Assembly (NCBI GenBank): GCA_024743275.1 | Contig: JANSWW010000009.1 | Location: forward strand, 124,001 to 188,000 | Source of the DNA: Alphaproteobacteria bacterium | GTDB taxonomy: Bacteria; Pseudomonadota; Alphaproteobacteria; JANSWW01 | Length of the DNA stretch: 64,000 nt | Reading direction: 5' to 3' | In this document: positions 19,562-27,709 of the stretch, one piece after another | Numbering within the stretch: position 1 is the first letter of the stretch | Layout of the letters: every line of letters begins with the position of its first letter | Translations under genes and position numbers: made by a program | The notes under the pieces: model-generated | Seen by the model: only the letters and a program-made list of their open reading frames with translations | Told to the model about the DNA's origin: nothing | Database searches by the model: none

Positions 19562-19855
19562 ATGCCGCGCTTGAAGACGCTTCCCATTGGTGGGGGTATC
19601 CGCCGTGAGGTTTACTTCCCCGCGGGCAGAAGGCCTGTCGGAGGATCCGACCCGGCGGTGGAGGCGGGTAGTCCGCTCATGGCCCGGCTGCTGCGCGAGG
19701 AGGAACGCAACCTCGCCATCGCCGATTGGCTGCGGGAAGAAGAGGCATCGCTAAACCGGCGGCCCATGCCCGATCCCGAATTCGTCCGTTTGTCGGAGAC
19801 GGAGATCGCACGCTCGCTCGCGCAGCGGGCCTCCCATATCATGAAGGAACTCTAG
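19562..19855 (+). CDS. Small hypothetical protein (97 aa)
   Basis: A short acidic/basic mixed protein I do not recognise. The first 35 residues are basic and Gly/Pro-rich. Residues 38-97 are strongly helical and charged (LMARLLREEERNLAIADWLREEE, then a second helix after PMPDPEFVRL). A clean AAGGAGA ribosome site lies 7 bases before the ATG and an AT-rich leader lies upstream, which together argue that it is real. It has no membrane segment or signal peptide and no cysteine. Confidence 0.6.
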   Translation: MPRLKTLPIGGGIRREVYFPAGRRPVGGSDPAVEAGSPLMARLLREEERNLAIADWLREEEASLNRRPMPDPEFVRLSETEIARSLAQRASHIMKEL

Positions 19856-19972
19856 AATCGGAGGTTTTGAGGGGCTGCGCGCCGCTCTGGGGATAGCCAG
19901 CCCCGGGGATCTGCGTTAGACGAGACCCTCGACCGAGGTTGGTTTTCCCTTCTGGACTTCGTGGACTTCCCA

Positions 19973-20209
19973 ATGAGCTTCGACCCGCTTGCCGTCAGCC
20001 CATGTATCGGTGTGTGTACCCTCGGTGAGGATCAGGACACCTGCATCGGCTGTTTCCGGACCCGCGACGAGATCGGCCGCTGGCCGACCATGGACCGGGC
20101 GCAACGGGGCGATCTGCTGGAAGCGCTGAAGGCCCGCCGGGCCGAGTCCCGCGGCGAGGCGCCCCGGCCCCGGCGGCGCGGCCGCTCGTCCACCGCCCGG
20201 AACCAGTAG
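19973..20209 (+). CDS. DUF1289 protein, small Cys-rich Fe-S-like protein
   Basis: A 78-residue protein with the DUF1289 signature: SPCIGVC, CIGCFRT and DEIGRW. Four cysteines are arranged CxxxC and CxxC, suggesting metal or Fe-S binding (inferred; the family's role is not known to me). The C-terminus is an Arg-rich tail (PRPRRRGR). The ATG at 19973 is preferred; an in-frame GTG at 19961 adds four residues. It precedes the methyltransferase gene by 70 bases on the same strand. Confidence 0.85.
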   Translation: MSFDPLAVSPCIGVCTLGEDQDTCIGCFRTRDEIGRWPTMDRAQRGDLLEALKARRAESRGEAPRPRRRGRSSTARNQ

Positions 20210-20279
20210 CGTCAGCGCTCCGCTCTTACGAAAACGCAGGAGTTGACGGCGTCCGCCCTTAAGGCGCAAGTCTTGGCCC

Positions 20280-21356
20280 ATGACCATCAAACAGACCTAC
20301 AAGCCGACCACGGACATTCACGATCTTCTCAAGACCAAGGGTTTCCTGCTGGCCGACGGAGCGACGGGAACGACTCTGTTCGCCATGGGCCTGGAGACCG
20401 GGGATTCGCCGGAACTGTGGAATGCCGACCACCCGGATCGGGTGCGCAAACTCCATGACGGCTTCATCGCGGCCGGCAGCGACATCGTCCTGACCAATAC
20501 CTTCGGCGGGACGCGCCACCGTTTGAAGCTGCACCAGCTCGACGGCCGGGTCCACGAACTCAACAAGGCGGCCGCCCATATCGCCCGCGTCGCCGCCGAC
20601 GAGGCCGGGCGGCCGGTTATTGTCGCGGGCTCCATGGGGCCCACCGGTGAACTGCTGGAACCGTTGGGCGCGTTGACCGAGAAGGATGCCGTCGCGGCCT
20701 TCACCGAACAGGCGGTGGCCCTGGCCGAGGGCGGGGTGGACGTGCTGTGGGTCGAGACCATGTCGGCCCCAGGCGAAGTGCGGGCGGCCTTCGAGGCGGC
20801 GCGGTCGACCGGGCTGCCGGTGGTGGCCACCATGACTTTCGATACGGCGGGTCGTACCATGATGGGCCTTGAGCCCGAAGCCTACGGCGCGTTCTGGAAC
20901 GAGGGCGGAAGGCCTGTCGCCTTCGGCGCCAATTGCGGCATCGGACCGGCCGAACTGTTGCACTCGGTCCTCGGAATGAGGGCGACGGCGCCGGAGGAGG
21001 CCATCCTGGTCGCCAAGGGCAATTGCGGCATTCCCGAATATGTGGACGGCGGGATTCGCTATCGCGGGTCGCCGGAGATCATGGCCGCCTACGCGCTGCT
21101 GGCGCGAAACGCGGGGGCGCGGATTATCGGCGGGTGCTGCGGCACCACGGCCGAGCATGTCGCCGCGATGCGCAACGCTTTGGACTCGAACCCCTATCCC
21201 GATCCGGATGCGGCGGCGCCGAGCCTCGAGGAGATCACCGAGGCGTTCGGAAAGGCCCCTTGGGCGAGCCAGTCGGAGGACGACGGGGCCGATGGGGAAG
21301 GTCGTGGCGAGGACCGTGGCGGTGCGCGGCGGCGCAGACGCCGGCGCGGCGCCTGA
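20280..21356 (+). CDS. bmt: Betaine-homocysteine S-methyltransferase
   Basis: Zinc-dependent transfer of a methyl group from glycine betaine (or a related donor) to homocysteine, giving methionine. It has 358 residues. The barrel start LLADGATGTTLF, GDSPELWN, LTNTFGGTRHRL, AGSMGPTGE, and the zinc sites GANCG and GGCCGTT are all present. The overall pattern matches the alphaproteobacterial Bmt/BHMT group rather than MmuM. The last 30 residues form an acidic then poly-Arg tail (GARRRRRRRGA) beyond the enzyme fold. Confidence 0.87.
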   Translation: MTIKQTYKPTTDIHDLLKTKGFLLADGATGTTLFAMGLETGDSPELWNADHPDRVRKLHDGFIAAGSDIVLTNTFGGTRHRLKLHQLDGRVHELNKAAAHIARVAADEAGRPVIVAGSMGPTGELLEPLGALTEKDAVAAFTEQAVALAEGGVDVLWVETMSAPGEVRAAFEAARSTGLPVVATMTFDTAGRTMMGLEPEAYGAFWNEGGRPVAFGANCGIGPAELLHSVLGMRATAPEEAILVAKGNCGIPEYVDGGIRYRGSPEIMAAYALLARNAGARIIGGCCGTTAEHVAAMRNALDSNPYPDPDAAAPSLEEITEAFGKAPWASQSEDDGADGEGRGEDRGGARRRRRRRGA

Positions 21357-21519
21357 GATCCATCGGGGTCAAGCCGCAGAATCGGTCTATTCGACGAAAA
21401 ACTGTCGAAAAAGAACTTGCACGTCGTGCGCATAACCTTCATATACGCCGTTCCGCCAGCGGCCGTGGGGACACGGTACGGGACGCGGTTTCTGGGTCAT
21501 CTACTGGAAGGAGGGAGCG

Positions 21520-22026
21520 ATGAAAGCTCTTCACGATCTGGGGATGGACTTGGAAGCTACGGCTTGTCCAAGCGATATCCCCCACAACGCCGAACCGCAG
21601 GGCGGCGACAAGCCGTCGGCAGATATTGTGCCGTTCACCCAGTCGCACGAGAATCTCGACCATTTCATTCACAAGGATGGTGAGGTCTTCGCGGGCACCC
21701 ATCTGATCATCGATCTGTGGGGCGCCGACCGGCTCGACGACATCGATCACATCTCGGCGGCACTCCGCGAGTGCGTCGAGAAGGCCAAGGCGACACTGCT
21801 GCATATCCACCTGCACCATTTCACGCCGAATGGCGGGGTGTCCGGGGTCGCGGTGCTGGCCGAAAGCCATATTTCGATCCACACCTGGCCGGAAAAGAAC
21901 TACGCGGCCCTCGACGTGTTCATGTGCGGCGATTCCGAACCGCATCGGGCCATCGACGTCCTGAAGGAGGCCTTCGGCCCCGACAGCGTCGAGGTCGGCG
22001 AACATCGCCGCGGCAAGGTGCTGTAA
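21520..22026 (+). CDS. speD: S-adenosylmethionine decarboxylase proenzyme
   Basis: Pyruvoyl-dependent enzyme that makes decarboxylated AdoMet, the aminopropyl donor for spermidine. It has 168 residues. The self-cleavage site lies in AESHISIHTWPE with Ser116 as the pyruvoyl precursor; HLHHFTPNGGVSGVAVL precedes it and ALDVFMCG follows. An N-terminal extension of about 45 residues makes it longer than the shortest bacterial SpeD. A very good AAGGAGGGAG ribosome site precedes the ATG. It is followed by two hairpins and then speE. Confidence 0.95.
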   Translation: MKALHDLGMDLEATACPSDIPHNAEPQGGDKPSADIVPFTQSHENLDHFIHKDGEVFAGTHLIIDLWGADRLDDIDHISAALRECVEKAKATLLHIHLHHFTPNGGVSGVAVLAESHISIHTWPEKNYAALDVFMCGDSEPHRAIDVLKEAFGPDSVEVGEHRRGKVL

Positions 22027-22041
22027 CCTCGCCGAGGTTAC
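22023..22041. repeat. Perfect 9-bp palindrome over the speD stop codon
   Basis: GTAACCTCG-C-CGAGGTTAC: nine paired bases around one central base, containing the speD TAA. A further copy of AGGTTAC follows at about 22058-22064. Confidence 0.85.
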
Positions 22042-22068
22042 GCTTCAGACCAAATCCAGGTTACGACA

Positions 22069-22110
22069 CGGTCCCGCCTCTTTCCTGGTGAAAGGGGCGG
22101 GAGCCGTTTT
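22069..22110 (+). terminator. Hairpin with T tract between speD and speE (terminator or attenuator)
   Basis: CCCGCCTCTTTC (22073-22084) pairs with GAAAGGGGCGGG (22090-22101), twelve pairs with one T-G and a five-base loop. Outer bases extend it past a one-base bulge, and TTTTC follows. It resembles an intrinsic terminator inside what should be the spermidine operon, 35 bases before the speE start. Confidence 0.7.
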
Positions 22111-22144
22111 CGTGTGGCGTCATTTCAAGGTTGGGAGAAAATCG

Positions 22145-23014
22145 ATGATCGGTGGCGATCTGTTCGCGGAAGAGGAAACCGTAACCGGCGTGATGCAGCG
22201 CCTCAAAGTGGGCCGCGTCCTGCATCATGAACGCACCGAGGTGCAGAACCTCGTGGTCTTCGAGCACGGCTTTCTCGGCCGGGTGATGACCCTCGACGGG
22301 GCCGTCCAGACCACCGAGTTCGACGAGTTCATCTATCACGAGATGCTCGCCCACACGTCGATCCTGGCCCATGGAGCGGCCAAGAAGGTGCTGATCATCG
22401 GGGGCGGCGACGGCGGCATGGCCGAGGAGGCGCTGAAGCACCCGATCGAGCGCTTGCTGCAGGTCGATATCGACCGCTCCGTCTGCGATATCGCCCAGGT
22501 GCACCTATCGTCGATCTGCAAGGGCGCTTTCGAAGACCCGCGCATGGAGCTGATGATCGCCGACGGCGTGGATTATGTTTCCAAGGCGCCGGAACAGTTC
22601 GACGTCATCATCGTCGATTCGACCGATCCGATCGGCCCGGGCGAGGTGCTGTTCACCGAGAGCTTCTACCGCGACTGCAAGAAGTGCCTGACCCCCGGCG
22701 GGATCATCGTGACCCAGAACGGCATCCCGATGCTCGAGGTCCATTCCCAGCAGCGCAGCTATATCCGGCTCGGCAAGTCCTTCGCCGACGTGACCTTCTT
22801 CCTGGCCCCGGTCCCGACCTATTACGGTGGCCATATGGCCTTCGGTTTCGCCTCCGACGATCCGGCGAAGAAGGACGTGCCGCTGGAGATTCTGGAAGAG
22901 CGTTTCGAAAAGTCCGGCATCGACACGCAATACTACAATCCGGAAATCCACCGCGGCGCCTTCGCCCATCCGCAGTTCTTCAAGAAGGCCCTGAAAGAGG
23001 CGCTCGGCGGGTAG
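22145..23014 (+). CDS. speE: Spermidine synthase
   Basis: Transfers aminopropyl from decarboxylated AdoMet to putrescine. From the ATG at 22145 (GGGAGA site) it has 289 residues. The frame opens earlier at 22088, within the hairpin, so the internal ATG is chosen. Motifs are GRVMTLDGAVQTTEFDEFIYHEM, the nucleotide loop VLIIGGGDGGMAEEAL, DVIIVDSTDPIGPGE with the catalytic aspartate, and TPTYYGGHM-like TYYGGHMAFGF. It is the partner of speD upstream and is convergent with the deacetylase-like gene. Confidence 0.95.
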   Translation: MIGGDLFAEEETVTGVMQRLKVGRVLHHERTEVQNLVVFEHGFLGRVMTLDGAVQTTEFDEFIYHEMLAHTSILAHGAAKKVLIIGGGDGGMAEEALKHPIERLLQVDIDRSVCDIAQVHLSSICKGAFEDPRMELMIADGVDYVSKAPEQFDVIIVDSTDPIGPGEVLFTESFYRDCKKCLTPGGIIVTQNGIPMLEVHSQQRSYIRLGKSFADVTFFLAPVPTYYGGHMAFGFASDDPAKKDVPLEILEERFEKSGIDTQYYNPEIHRGAFAHPQFFKKALKEALGG

Positions 23015-23034
23015 GCCTCTTCAACCTCTCCTCC

Positions 23035-24066
23035 TTACCCGGCGCGGGCGTCCTCGAACCCTTCGACGAAGGCGCGCAGATTATCGCCGAGGATCGGGGA
23101 GGGATAGCCGCCCTCCTGCTCGATCATTATCGGATAGGGCAGGCCGGCGATGGCCGCCCCCATCCGCCGGAAGCCCTCCGTGGTGATCTGGAAGAACTGC
23201 AGCGGATCCTGTTCCGATCCGTCGAGCCCGAGGGCCACGATCACGGCGCCGGGATCGAAGGCGCGGATCTTGTCGAACGCGTCCGGCAGGGCGTCCAGGA
23301 ACTCCTGATCGCCGGTGCCCCGGGGCAGAGGGATGTTCAGATTGCAGTCCGCCCCGGCCCCCTGGCCGGTCTCCTCGGCGTACCCCGCATACCACGGATA
23401 GAACACCGACGGATCCCCGTGCAGCGAGACGGTCAGCACGTCGCTCCGATCGTAGAAGATGCCCTGGGTGCCGTTCCCGTGATGGACGTCGACGTCGAGG
23501 ATCGCCACCCGGTCATGGACCTGGCGCAGACGCTGGGCGGCGATGGCCGCGTTGTTCAGGAAGCAAAACCCGCCCGCCATGTCGTGATAGGCGTGATGTC
23601 CCGGCGGGCGGCAGAGCGCCAACGCCGTCTGCCCCGTTTCGACCAGATGATCGGCGGCCGACAGCGCGGTCTGTGCCGACCAATAGGCCCCCTCCCAGGT
23701 GTTGGCGCCGACCGGACAGGCGGTGTCGGCGGTGTACCAGCCGACCACGCCGATCATGCCGGACGGCTTGGTCGCCATATGGCGGTTGGGATGGATGTTG
23801 GGCGTGATCTCGGGGCTGGCGCCCGGCTCGGCGCTCCAGCTCCTGTGACCGGAGCGGAGGAAATGCAGATAGCCGGGATCGTGGACGGCGTGGATCGGAT
23901 CCTCGCCGTGATCCGTGGGAGCGCTCACCGGATGCTTGCCCTGGGCGAGCGCGGCGAGAAAGGCCTCCGCCCGCTCGGGCCGTTCCGGGCTGTCGACCAC
24001 TTTCCCACGGAGCAAGAAGGCCTTCGGGCTATGCTGTTGCTGGCGCTCGTCGAAATAGATCTGCAT
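23035..24066 (-). CDS. Histone-deacetylase-family protein, probably acetylpolyamine amidohydrolase
   Basis: Zinc hydrolase of 343 residues. Catalytic pair H157-H158 lies in CRPPGHHAYHDMAGGFCFLNN, the zinc ligands D193 and H195 in ILDVDVHHGNGT, and the third ligand is in LGLDGSEQDP. The N-terminus MQIYFDERQQQHSP and the overall length match bacterial acetylpolyamine amidohydrolases (ApaH/AphA type) rather than AcuC. Its position beside speD and speE supports action on acetylated putrescine or spermidine. GGGAGGAAGC precedes the ATG. Confidence 0.87.
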   Translation of the reverse strand: MQIYFDERQQQHSPKAFLLRGKVVDSPERPERAEAFLAALAQGKHPVSAPTDHGEDPIHAVHDPGYLHFLRSGHRSWSAEPGASPEITPNIHPNRHMATKPSGMIGVVGWYTADTACPVGANTWEGAYWSAQTALSAADHLVETGQTALALCRPPGHHAYHDMAGGFCFLNNAAIAAQRLRQVHDRVAILDVDVHHGNGTQGIFYDRSDVLTVSLHGDPSVFYPWYAGYAEETGQGAGADCNLNIPLPRGTGDQEFLDALPDAFDKIRAFDPGAVIVALGLDGSEQDPLQFFQITTEGFRRMGAAIAGLPYPIMIEQEGGYPSPILGDNLRAFVEGFEDARAG

Positions 24067-24202
24067 TGCTTCCTCCCTTGCCCTTATTGACCATAGGCCG
24101 CGCCGCTTGTCGACATGAAGGGGCCTCCGACGGGCTTCTCAAATGCTCGATTGGGCGGTATCAGTCCGCTATGACATCGCGGAAAGGGCGTGGGGTGCGA
24201 AG

Positions 24203-24835
24203 ATGACCGAGGCGGTGCGGGAGGACTATCTGTCGCCGGAACTGGAAAAGGCCTGTGCGAGGGCGGGGGTCGGCTTGCGGCCGGAGACCGACGCCGATCT
24301 GCCCTTCCTTCGGAAATGCTACGCCCTGTCCCGGGATTGGGAGATGGCCAGGGCGCCGATGAGCCTGGAGGAGCAGAAGGCCTTCCTGATCCAGCAGTTC
24401 GAGTGGCAGCGCAAACACTACCGCGCCCATTATCCGGATGCCGACTGGTTGATCATCGAGCGGGACGGCCTGCCGATCGGCCGGGTCTACACCCACCGTC
24501 AGGCGCACGATATCCGCATCATGGATATCGCCATCCTGCCCAGTATGCGGGGCAACAAGATCGCCTTTCACCTGCTCGCGGGCTATCGCGACTGGGGCAA
24601 GCGGGTGAAGGCGCGCGTCAGCCTGAATGTGGAATTCGCCAACCCGGCCCGGCGGTTCTACGACCGGCTTGGCTTCAAATACGGCCACACGGAGAGCCAC
24701 CACCATTATCTGGAGGTGGTGCCGCCGGGGGCGAAGAGCGGCGCCCAGCCCCTGGTCCACGGCACCCAGGCGGCGAACGAGCCGCTCTGGCCGCCGGCTC
24801 CGGTCGACGACGACCGCTACGGCGCGTTCGAATAG
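24203..24835 (+). CDS. GNAT-family N-acetyltransferase
   Basis: A 210-residue acetyltransferase. The GNAT core spans about 15-175: ADLPFLRKCYALSRDWEM, the DWLIIERDGLPIGRVY strand pair, DIRIMDIAILPSMRGNKIAFHLL (an acetyl-CoA loop with GNK in place of the common GxG/A), and VEFANPARRFYDRLGF. Substrate unknown; a polyamine substrate is tempting given the divergent acetylpolyamine amidohydrolase but is only a guess. The ATG at 24203 is preferred; an in-frame ATG at 24143 adds 20 residues. Confidence 0.8.
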   Translation: MTEAVREDYLSPELEKACARAGVGLRPETDADLPFLRKCYALSRDWEMARAPMSLEEQKAFLIQQFEWQRKHYRAHYPDADWLIIERDGLPIGRVYTHRQAHDIRIMDIAILPSMRGNKIAFHLLAGYRDWGKRVKARVSLNVEFANPARRFYDRLGFKYGHTESHHHYLEVVPPGAKSGAQPLVHGTQAANEPLWPPAPVDDDRYGAFE

Positions 24836-24842
24836 GGGCTTC

Positions 24843-24969
24843 CCCCTCACCCGGCTCATTTCATTCGCCGACCTCTCCCCCGGGGGAGAGGTTTAAGGGG
24901 GAGAGGTTTTGTTCGTTTGTTCCCTCTCCCTGGGGAGAGGGTGGCGACCGAAGGGAGCCGGGTGAGGGG
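24843..24969. repeat. Palindromic intergenic element with 14-bp terminal inverted repeats
   Basis: CCCCTCACCCGGCT at 24843-24856 is exactly inverted at 24956-24969. Inside lie a perfect 20-base palindrome (24872-24891, CCTCTCCCCC arm) and a second palindrome (24922-24941, CCCTCTCCC arm). No coding capacity. It resembles dispersed REP/MITE-like elements. Confidence 0.8.
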
Positions 24970-24987
24970 CAGAGATTCGGCGGCCCG

Positions 24988-25419
24988 TCAGTTCAGAATG
25001 ATCTCGAAATAGTGATAGCGGTGATGATCCTTGTCGGTCAGCGTCGGCTGGACATGGTTCATCAGCATGAAGGGCGTGTCCTCGCCATCGATGTCGAGCA
25101 GCGAGACATTGACCGACTGGCCGGGCGCGAAGGGCTTTTCGCGGCGGAACACCAGCTTGAACTGGTCCCGGTTGAAGCCGGTGACGGCGGACGCGCGCTG
25201 CGGGTTGGCCTCCACCCGGTGCAGGGTGAGGGGCACCCGCTCCCGGACCCCTTCCATGGCGGTGAGGACGGTGGCGCCGATATGGGGTTCGAAGAGCCGC
25301 GGCGTCAGCCTGGCCCATTCCGGCGGTAGCGGCCGGTGCAGCGGGCTCAGATCTTCCTCATCCTCCGGAAGGTCGTCGTCCACAAGATCCGGGTCATAGT
25401 TGGAATCGAGATCGGTCAT
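24988..25419 (-). CDS. Small hypothetical protein next to tail-collar genes (DUF6916-like)
   Basis: A 143-residue protein with an acidic N-terminal tail (DLVDDDLPEDEEDL) and a beta-rich domain at about 45-143. The domain has FEPHIGATVLTAM, LTLHRVEA, a GFNRDQFKLVFRREKPF core and a final HYFEIILN strand. The same layout (short beta domain, Y-rich last strand) appears in the neighbour at 25488. Proteins of this shape accompany MdpB-like tail-collar proteins; I think of DUF6916 but cannot confirm it. It is the last gene of a four-gene minus-strand run. Confidence 0.65.
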   Translation of the reverse strand: MTDLDSNYDPDLVDDDLPEDEEDLSPLHRPLPPEWARLTPRLFEPHIGATVLTAMEGVRERVPLTLHRVEANPQRASAVTGFNRDQFKLVFRREKPFAPGQSVNVSLLDIDGEDTPFMLMNHVQPTLTDKDHHRYHYFEIILN

Positions 25420-25487
25420 GGTGCTCTACATCGGTCCATTCGGGCAAACGGGAGGGCCGGGAGGGTGCCCTCCCGGTCCGTCTTAAC

Positions 25488-25919
25488 TCAAGAGAAGTAG
25501 AAATAGTAATATTGGAACTTGCCCCTGAGTTTTTCCCGCAGATGCTCCGGCTCCGACCGGCTGGCCGGCACCAGATCGTGCAGCGGCTTCTTCGCGCCCG
25601 GGAGGGTGATGTCCCAGGGCAGATCGCCGGGAAGCGCGTCCTCGTCCCGAATGCGCAGGGCCACCCGGAAGGGCTGGCGGGCGTCCTTCTCATAGGGCTC
25701 GCCAACGGCCACGACATTGTCGATCGTCGCCTCGGCCGTCTGTTTGTTCATGGCGCAGGTGATGACCTTGCCGGCATGTTTGTCGAAGTCCTTGAGCGTC
25801 AGGGCGCCGACCGCCTTGGCGTTCGCCTCCGCGTCATAGCGGGGCTTGCGTTCCAGCATCACCGGCTCTTCGACCGCCGTCCCCGATTCCTCGGCTGTTT
25901 CCTTGGGCTTCTTTGCCAT
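25488..25919 (-). CDS. Small hypothetical protein next to tail-collar genes (DUF6916-like)
   Basis: A 143-residue protein with a charged N-terminal tail (MAKKPKETAEESGTAVEEP) and a beta domain (about 42-143). Visible are LTLKDFDKHAGKVITCAMN, ATIDNVVAVGEPY, RQPFRVALRIRDEDALPGD and an unusual aromatic C-terminus KFQYYYFYFS. It is distantly similar in layout to the next gene downstream. A strong AAAGGAGGATCC ribosome site lies 6 bases before the ATG. It is 29 bases after the second collar protein, so it is probably in one operon with it. Confidence 0.67.
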   Translation of the reverse strand: MAKKPKETAEESGTAVEEPVMLERKPRYDAEANAKAVGALTLKDFDKHAGKVITCAMNKQTAEATIDNVVAVGEPYEKDARQPFRVALRIRDEDALPGDLPWDITLPGAKKPLHDLVPASRSEPEHLREKLRGKFQYYYFYFS

Positions 25920-25948
25920 ATCGGATCCTCCTTTGGCTGGCCGTGGGA

Positions 25949-26560
25949 TCAGTTGCGCGACGGATAGAGGCCGGTCAGCGAAATCTGGAAGGTGATCACC
26001 AGATAGGGATCGCGGATCGGGAAGGACTGGCTGCCCCCCGCGTCGTCGGTCGTGGTCGGCACGGTGCCGCCGCCGCCGGAGATGGTCAGGCCCTGGATTT
26101 CAGTCAAGGTGGGCGATCCGAACGGCGGTTTGAAGAAGTTCTGTGTGCCGCCCGAGGCCTGCGAGAGATAGGTATCCGTTGCCGGTGCCGGCTGGTTGCC
26201 GAGGTCTGTGGCGACCTGCAGCGTCCCGGTCGCCGGGCTACCGCTGCTGCCGCCGGTCAGCGTATGATGGTGGGTCGGCATGTGGGCGGTGCCCAGCGTG
26301 ATGCGCTCCAGTCCCCCGAATAGGCCGACCTGATAGAAATTCGTCAGGCCGGGACCCGCACCGCGCCCGATCGGCGAGCGGCCGCGCAAATCCGGAATGC
26401 CGAAGGTCACCCGGCCGTCGCCGCCATAGAAGGTGCCGAGCAGGGAGTAGAGGGCGCTGTACTGGCTGATTTGGACGAGCTGCCCGCTGCAGAAGGTGAA
26501 CCCCTGGATCGCGAAGGTTCCCCCGAACATGATGATCTGACCCATGAACGAATCGGCCAT
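25949..26560 (-). CDS. Phage tail collar domain protein (microcystin-dependent protein, MdpB-like), copy 2
   Basis: A 203-residue protein. The N-terminal collar fold (residues 7-60) reads FMGQIIMFGGTFAIQGFTFCSGQ then LLGTFYGGDGRVTFGIPDLRGR. A Ser/Gly/Thr-rich middle follows, and the C-terminus has SFPIRDPYLVITFQISLTGLYPSRN-type sequence. These proteins are widespread in bacteria outside intact prophages, often in sets; their job is unsettled. It is a clear paralogue of the gene upstream, and both end in YPSRN. AAGGAGG ribosome site. Confidence 0.88.
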   Translation of the reverse strand: MADSFMGQIIMFGGTFAIQGFTFCSGQLVQISQYSALYSLLGTFYGGDGRVTFGIPDLRGRSPIGRGAGPGLTNFYQVGLFGGLERITLGTAHMPTHHHTLTGGSSGSPATGTLQVATDLGNQPAPATDTYLSQASGGTQNFFKPPFGSPTLTEIQGLTISGGGGTVPTTTDDAGGSQSFPIRDPYLVITFQISLTGLYPSRN

Positions 26561-26637
26561 TTTTTCCTCCTTGTTGGTTTTCGCGGCGGTATCGGGATCC
26601 TTCCCGCCGCCCTGTGGTTCGGTCGGCTGAGAGTTGG

Positions 26638-27246
26638 TTAGTTCCGACTCGGATAGGTGCCGTCGAGGGCGATCTGATAGGTGATGACCAGATAGGGATC
26701 GCGGATCGGGAAGGACTGGCCGCCGCCCGCCGCGTCGGTGATCGTCGGCACGGTCATGCCGCCGCCGGAGACGGTCAGGCCCGGGATGGTCGTCAGCGTC
26801 GGAGAGCCGAAGGGTGACTTGAAGAAATTCTGAACACCGCTGGTCGCCTGCGATATGTGCGTGTCTGTCGCCGGTGCGGTCTGGTTTCCGATGTCTGTTG
26901 CAACCTCAAGCGTGCCCGTCGCCGGGCTGCCGCTGCTGCCGGACAGGTCGTGGGCGTGGGTCGGAAGATGGACCGTCCCGAGCGTGATGGTCTCGTAACC
27001 GCCGAACTGGCCGACCCAGAAGGTTATGGGCATGCCCGGCGCCGTGCCGTAGCCGACCGGCTCGCGGCCCCGGAAATCCGGAAGGCCGAAGGTGGTGCGG
27101 GCGTCGCCGCCATAATTGTCGCCCAGAAGCGAGAACAGGCTGGGGTTCTGGCTGACCTGCATCAACTGACCGGAACAGAACGCGTAATCCTGAATCGAGA
27201 AGGTTCCGGCGAACATGATGATTTGGCCCAGGAATGGATTGGACAT
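26638..27246 (-). CDS. Phage tail collar domain protein (microcystin-dependent protein, MdpB-like), copy 1
   Basis: A 202-residue paralogue of the neighbour, with the same N-terminal collar (GQIIMFAGTFSIQDYAFCSGQ, then GDARTTFGLPDFRGREPVGYG), an HLPTHAHDLSGSSGSP loop with a potential metal-binding HxH, and the common end QIALDGTYPSRN. The protein region GQSFPIRDPYLVIT is shared almost exactly between the two copies. It is the first gene of the run and diverges from the giant repeat protein across an AT-rich gap. GGGAGGTG ribosome site. Confidence 0.88.
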   Translation of the reverse strand: MSNPFLGQIIMFAGTFSIQDYAFCSGQLMQVSQNPSLFSLLGDNYGGDARTTFGLPDFRGREPVGYGTAPGMPITFWVGQFGGYETITLGTVHLPTHAHDLSGSSGSPATGTLEVATDIGNQTAPATDTHISQATSGVQNFFKSPFGSPTLTTIPGLTVSGGGMTVPTITDAAGGGQSFPIRDPYLVITYQIALDGTYPSRN

Positions 27247-27709
27247 GGCTCTCGCACCTCCCTATGCGGCGTTTAAATCACTTTCAACCCGCTTTGATTG
27301 TTCAATAAGATATAGATAACATCCTATACGTTTTTTAAACAATGACGCGATAAGGCGGCATGAGTAAAGAGATATTTGCATGACACTGGCGTATTCGAAT
27401 GACTTAAAAACGAGAAAAATCAAAAGAGAATCAATTTATCGAGGAGCAATTCTCCAGGGTAGAGGTGTCATGCTTTCGTATGCCGCGGCTTCATTTTGGA
27501 AAGGTTCGTATTGAGGGTTTGAAATCAAAGATAGTTTACTTTGGCGGGATTTAAGGCGCATATAAGACAACGATTTGATACCATCGTGCGTTCGCAGAAT
27601 GGCGGAGTGCTGAAAGATGATCGCGACATCCCTCCTTCGGACGGTGGACGTCCCTCGTTCACCCCGCCCCTCTTCATCCTCCGATTGGCCCGGATCAGGA
27701 TCGCCCGCC
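27247..27709. other. AT-rich divergent intergenic region upstream of the giant protein
   Basis: No convincing gene here. From about 27290 to 27560 the base composition drops well below that of the flanking genes (runs such as aataagatatagataacat and ttttttaaacaat). An in-frame ATG at 27617 could start the giant protein 31 residues earlier, preceded by a weak GGAG. The promoters for both divergent units must lie here. Confidence 0.55.

Noticed and set aside
21357..21519. Possible SAM or polyamine riboswitch before speD
   Set aside because: No known SAM-riboswitch core or clear stem set could be recognised; left unannotated.
24988..27246. Prophage remnant
   Set aside because: Only tail-collar-type proteins are present; no integrase, capsid, terminase or attachment site is seen, and MdpB-like genes are common in non-phage settings.
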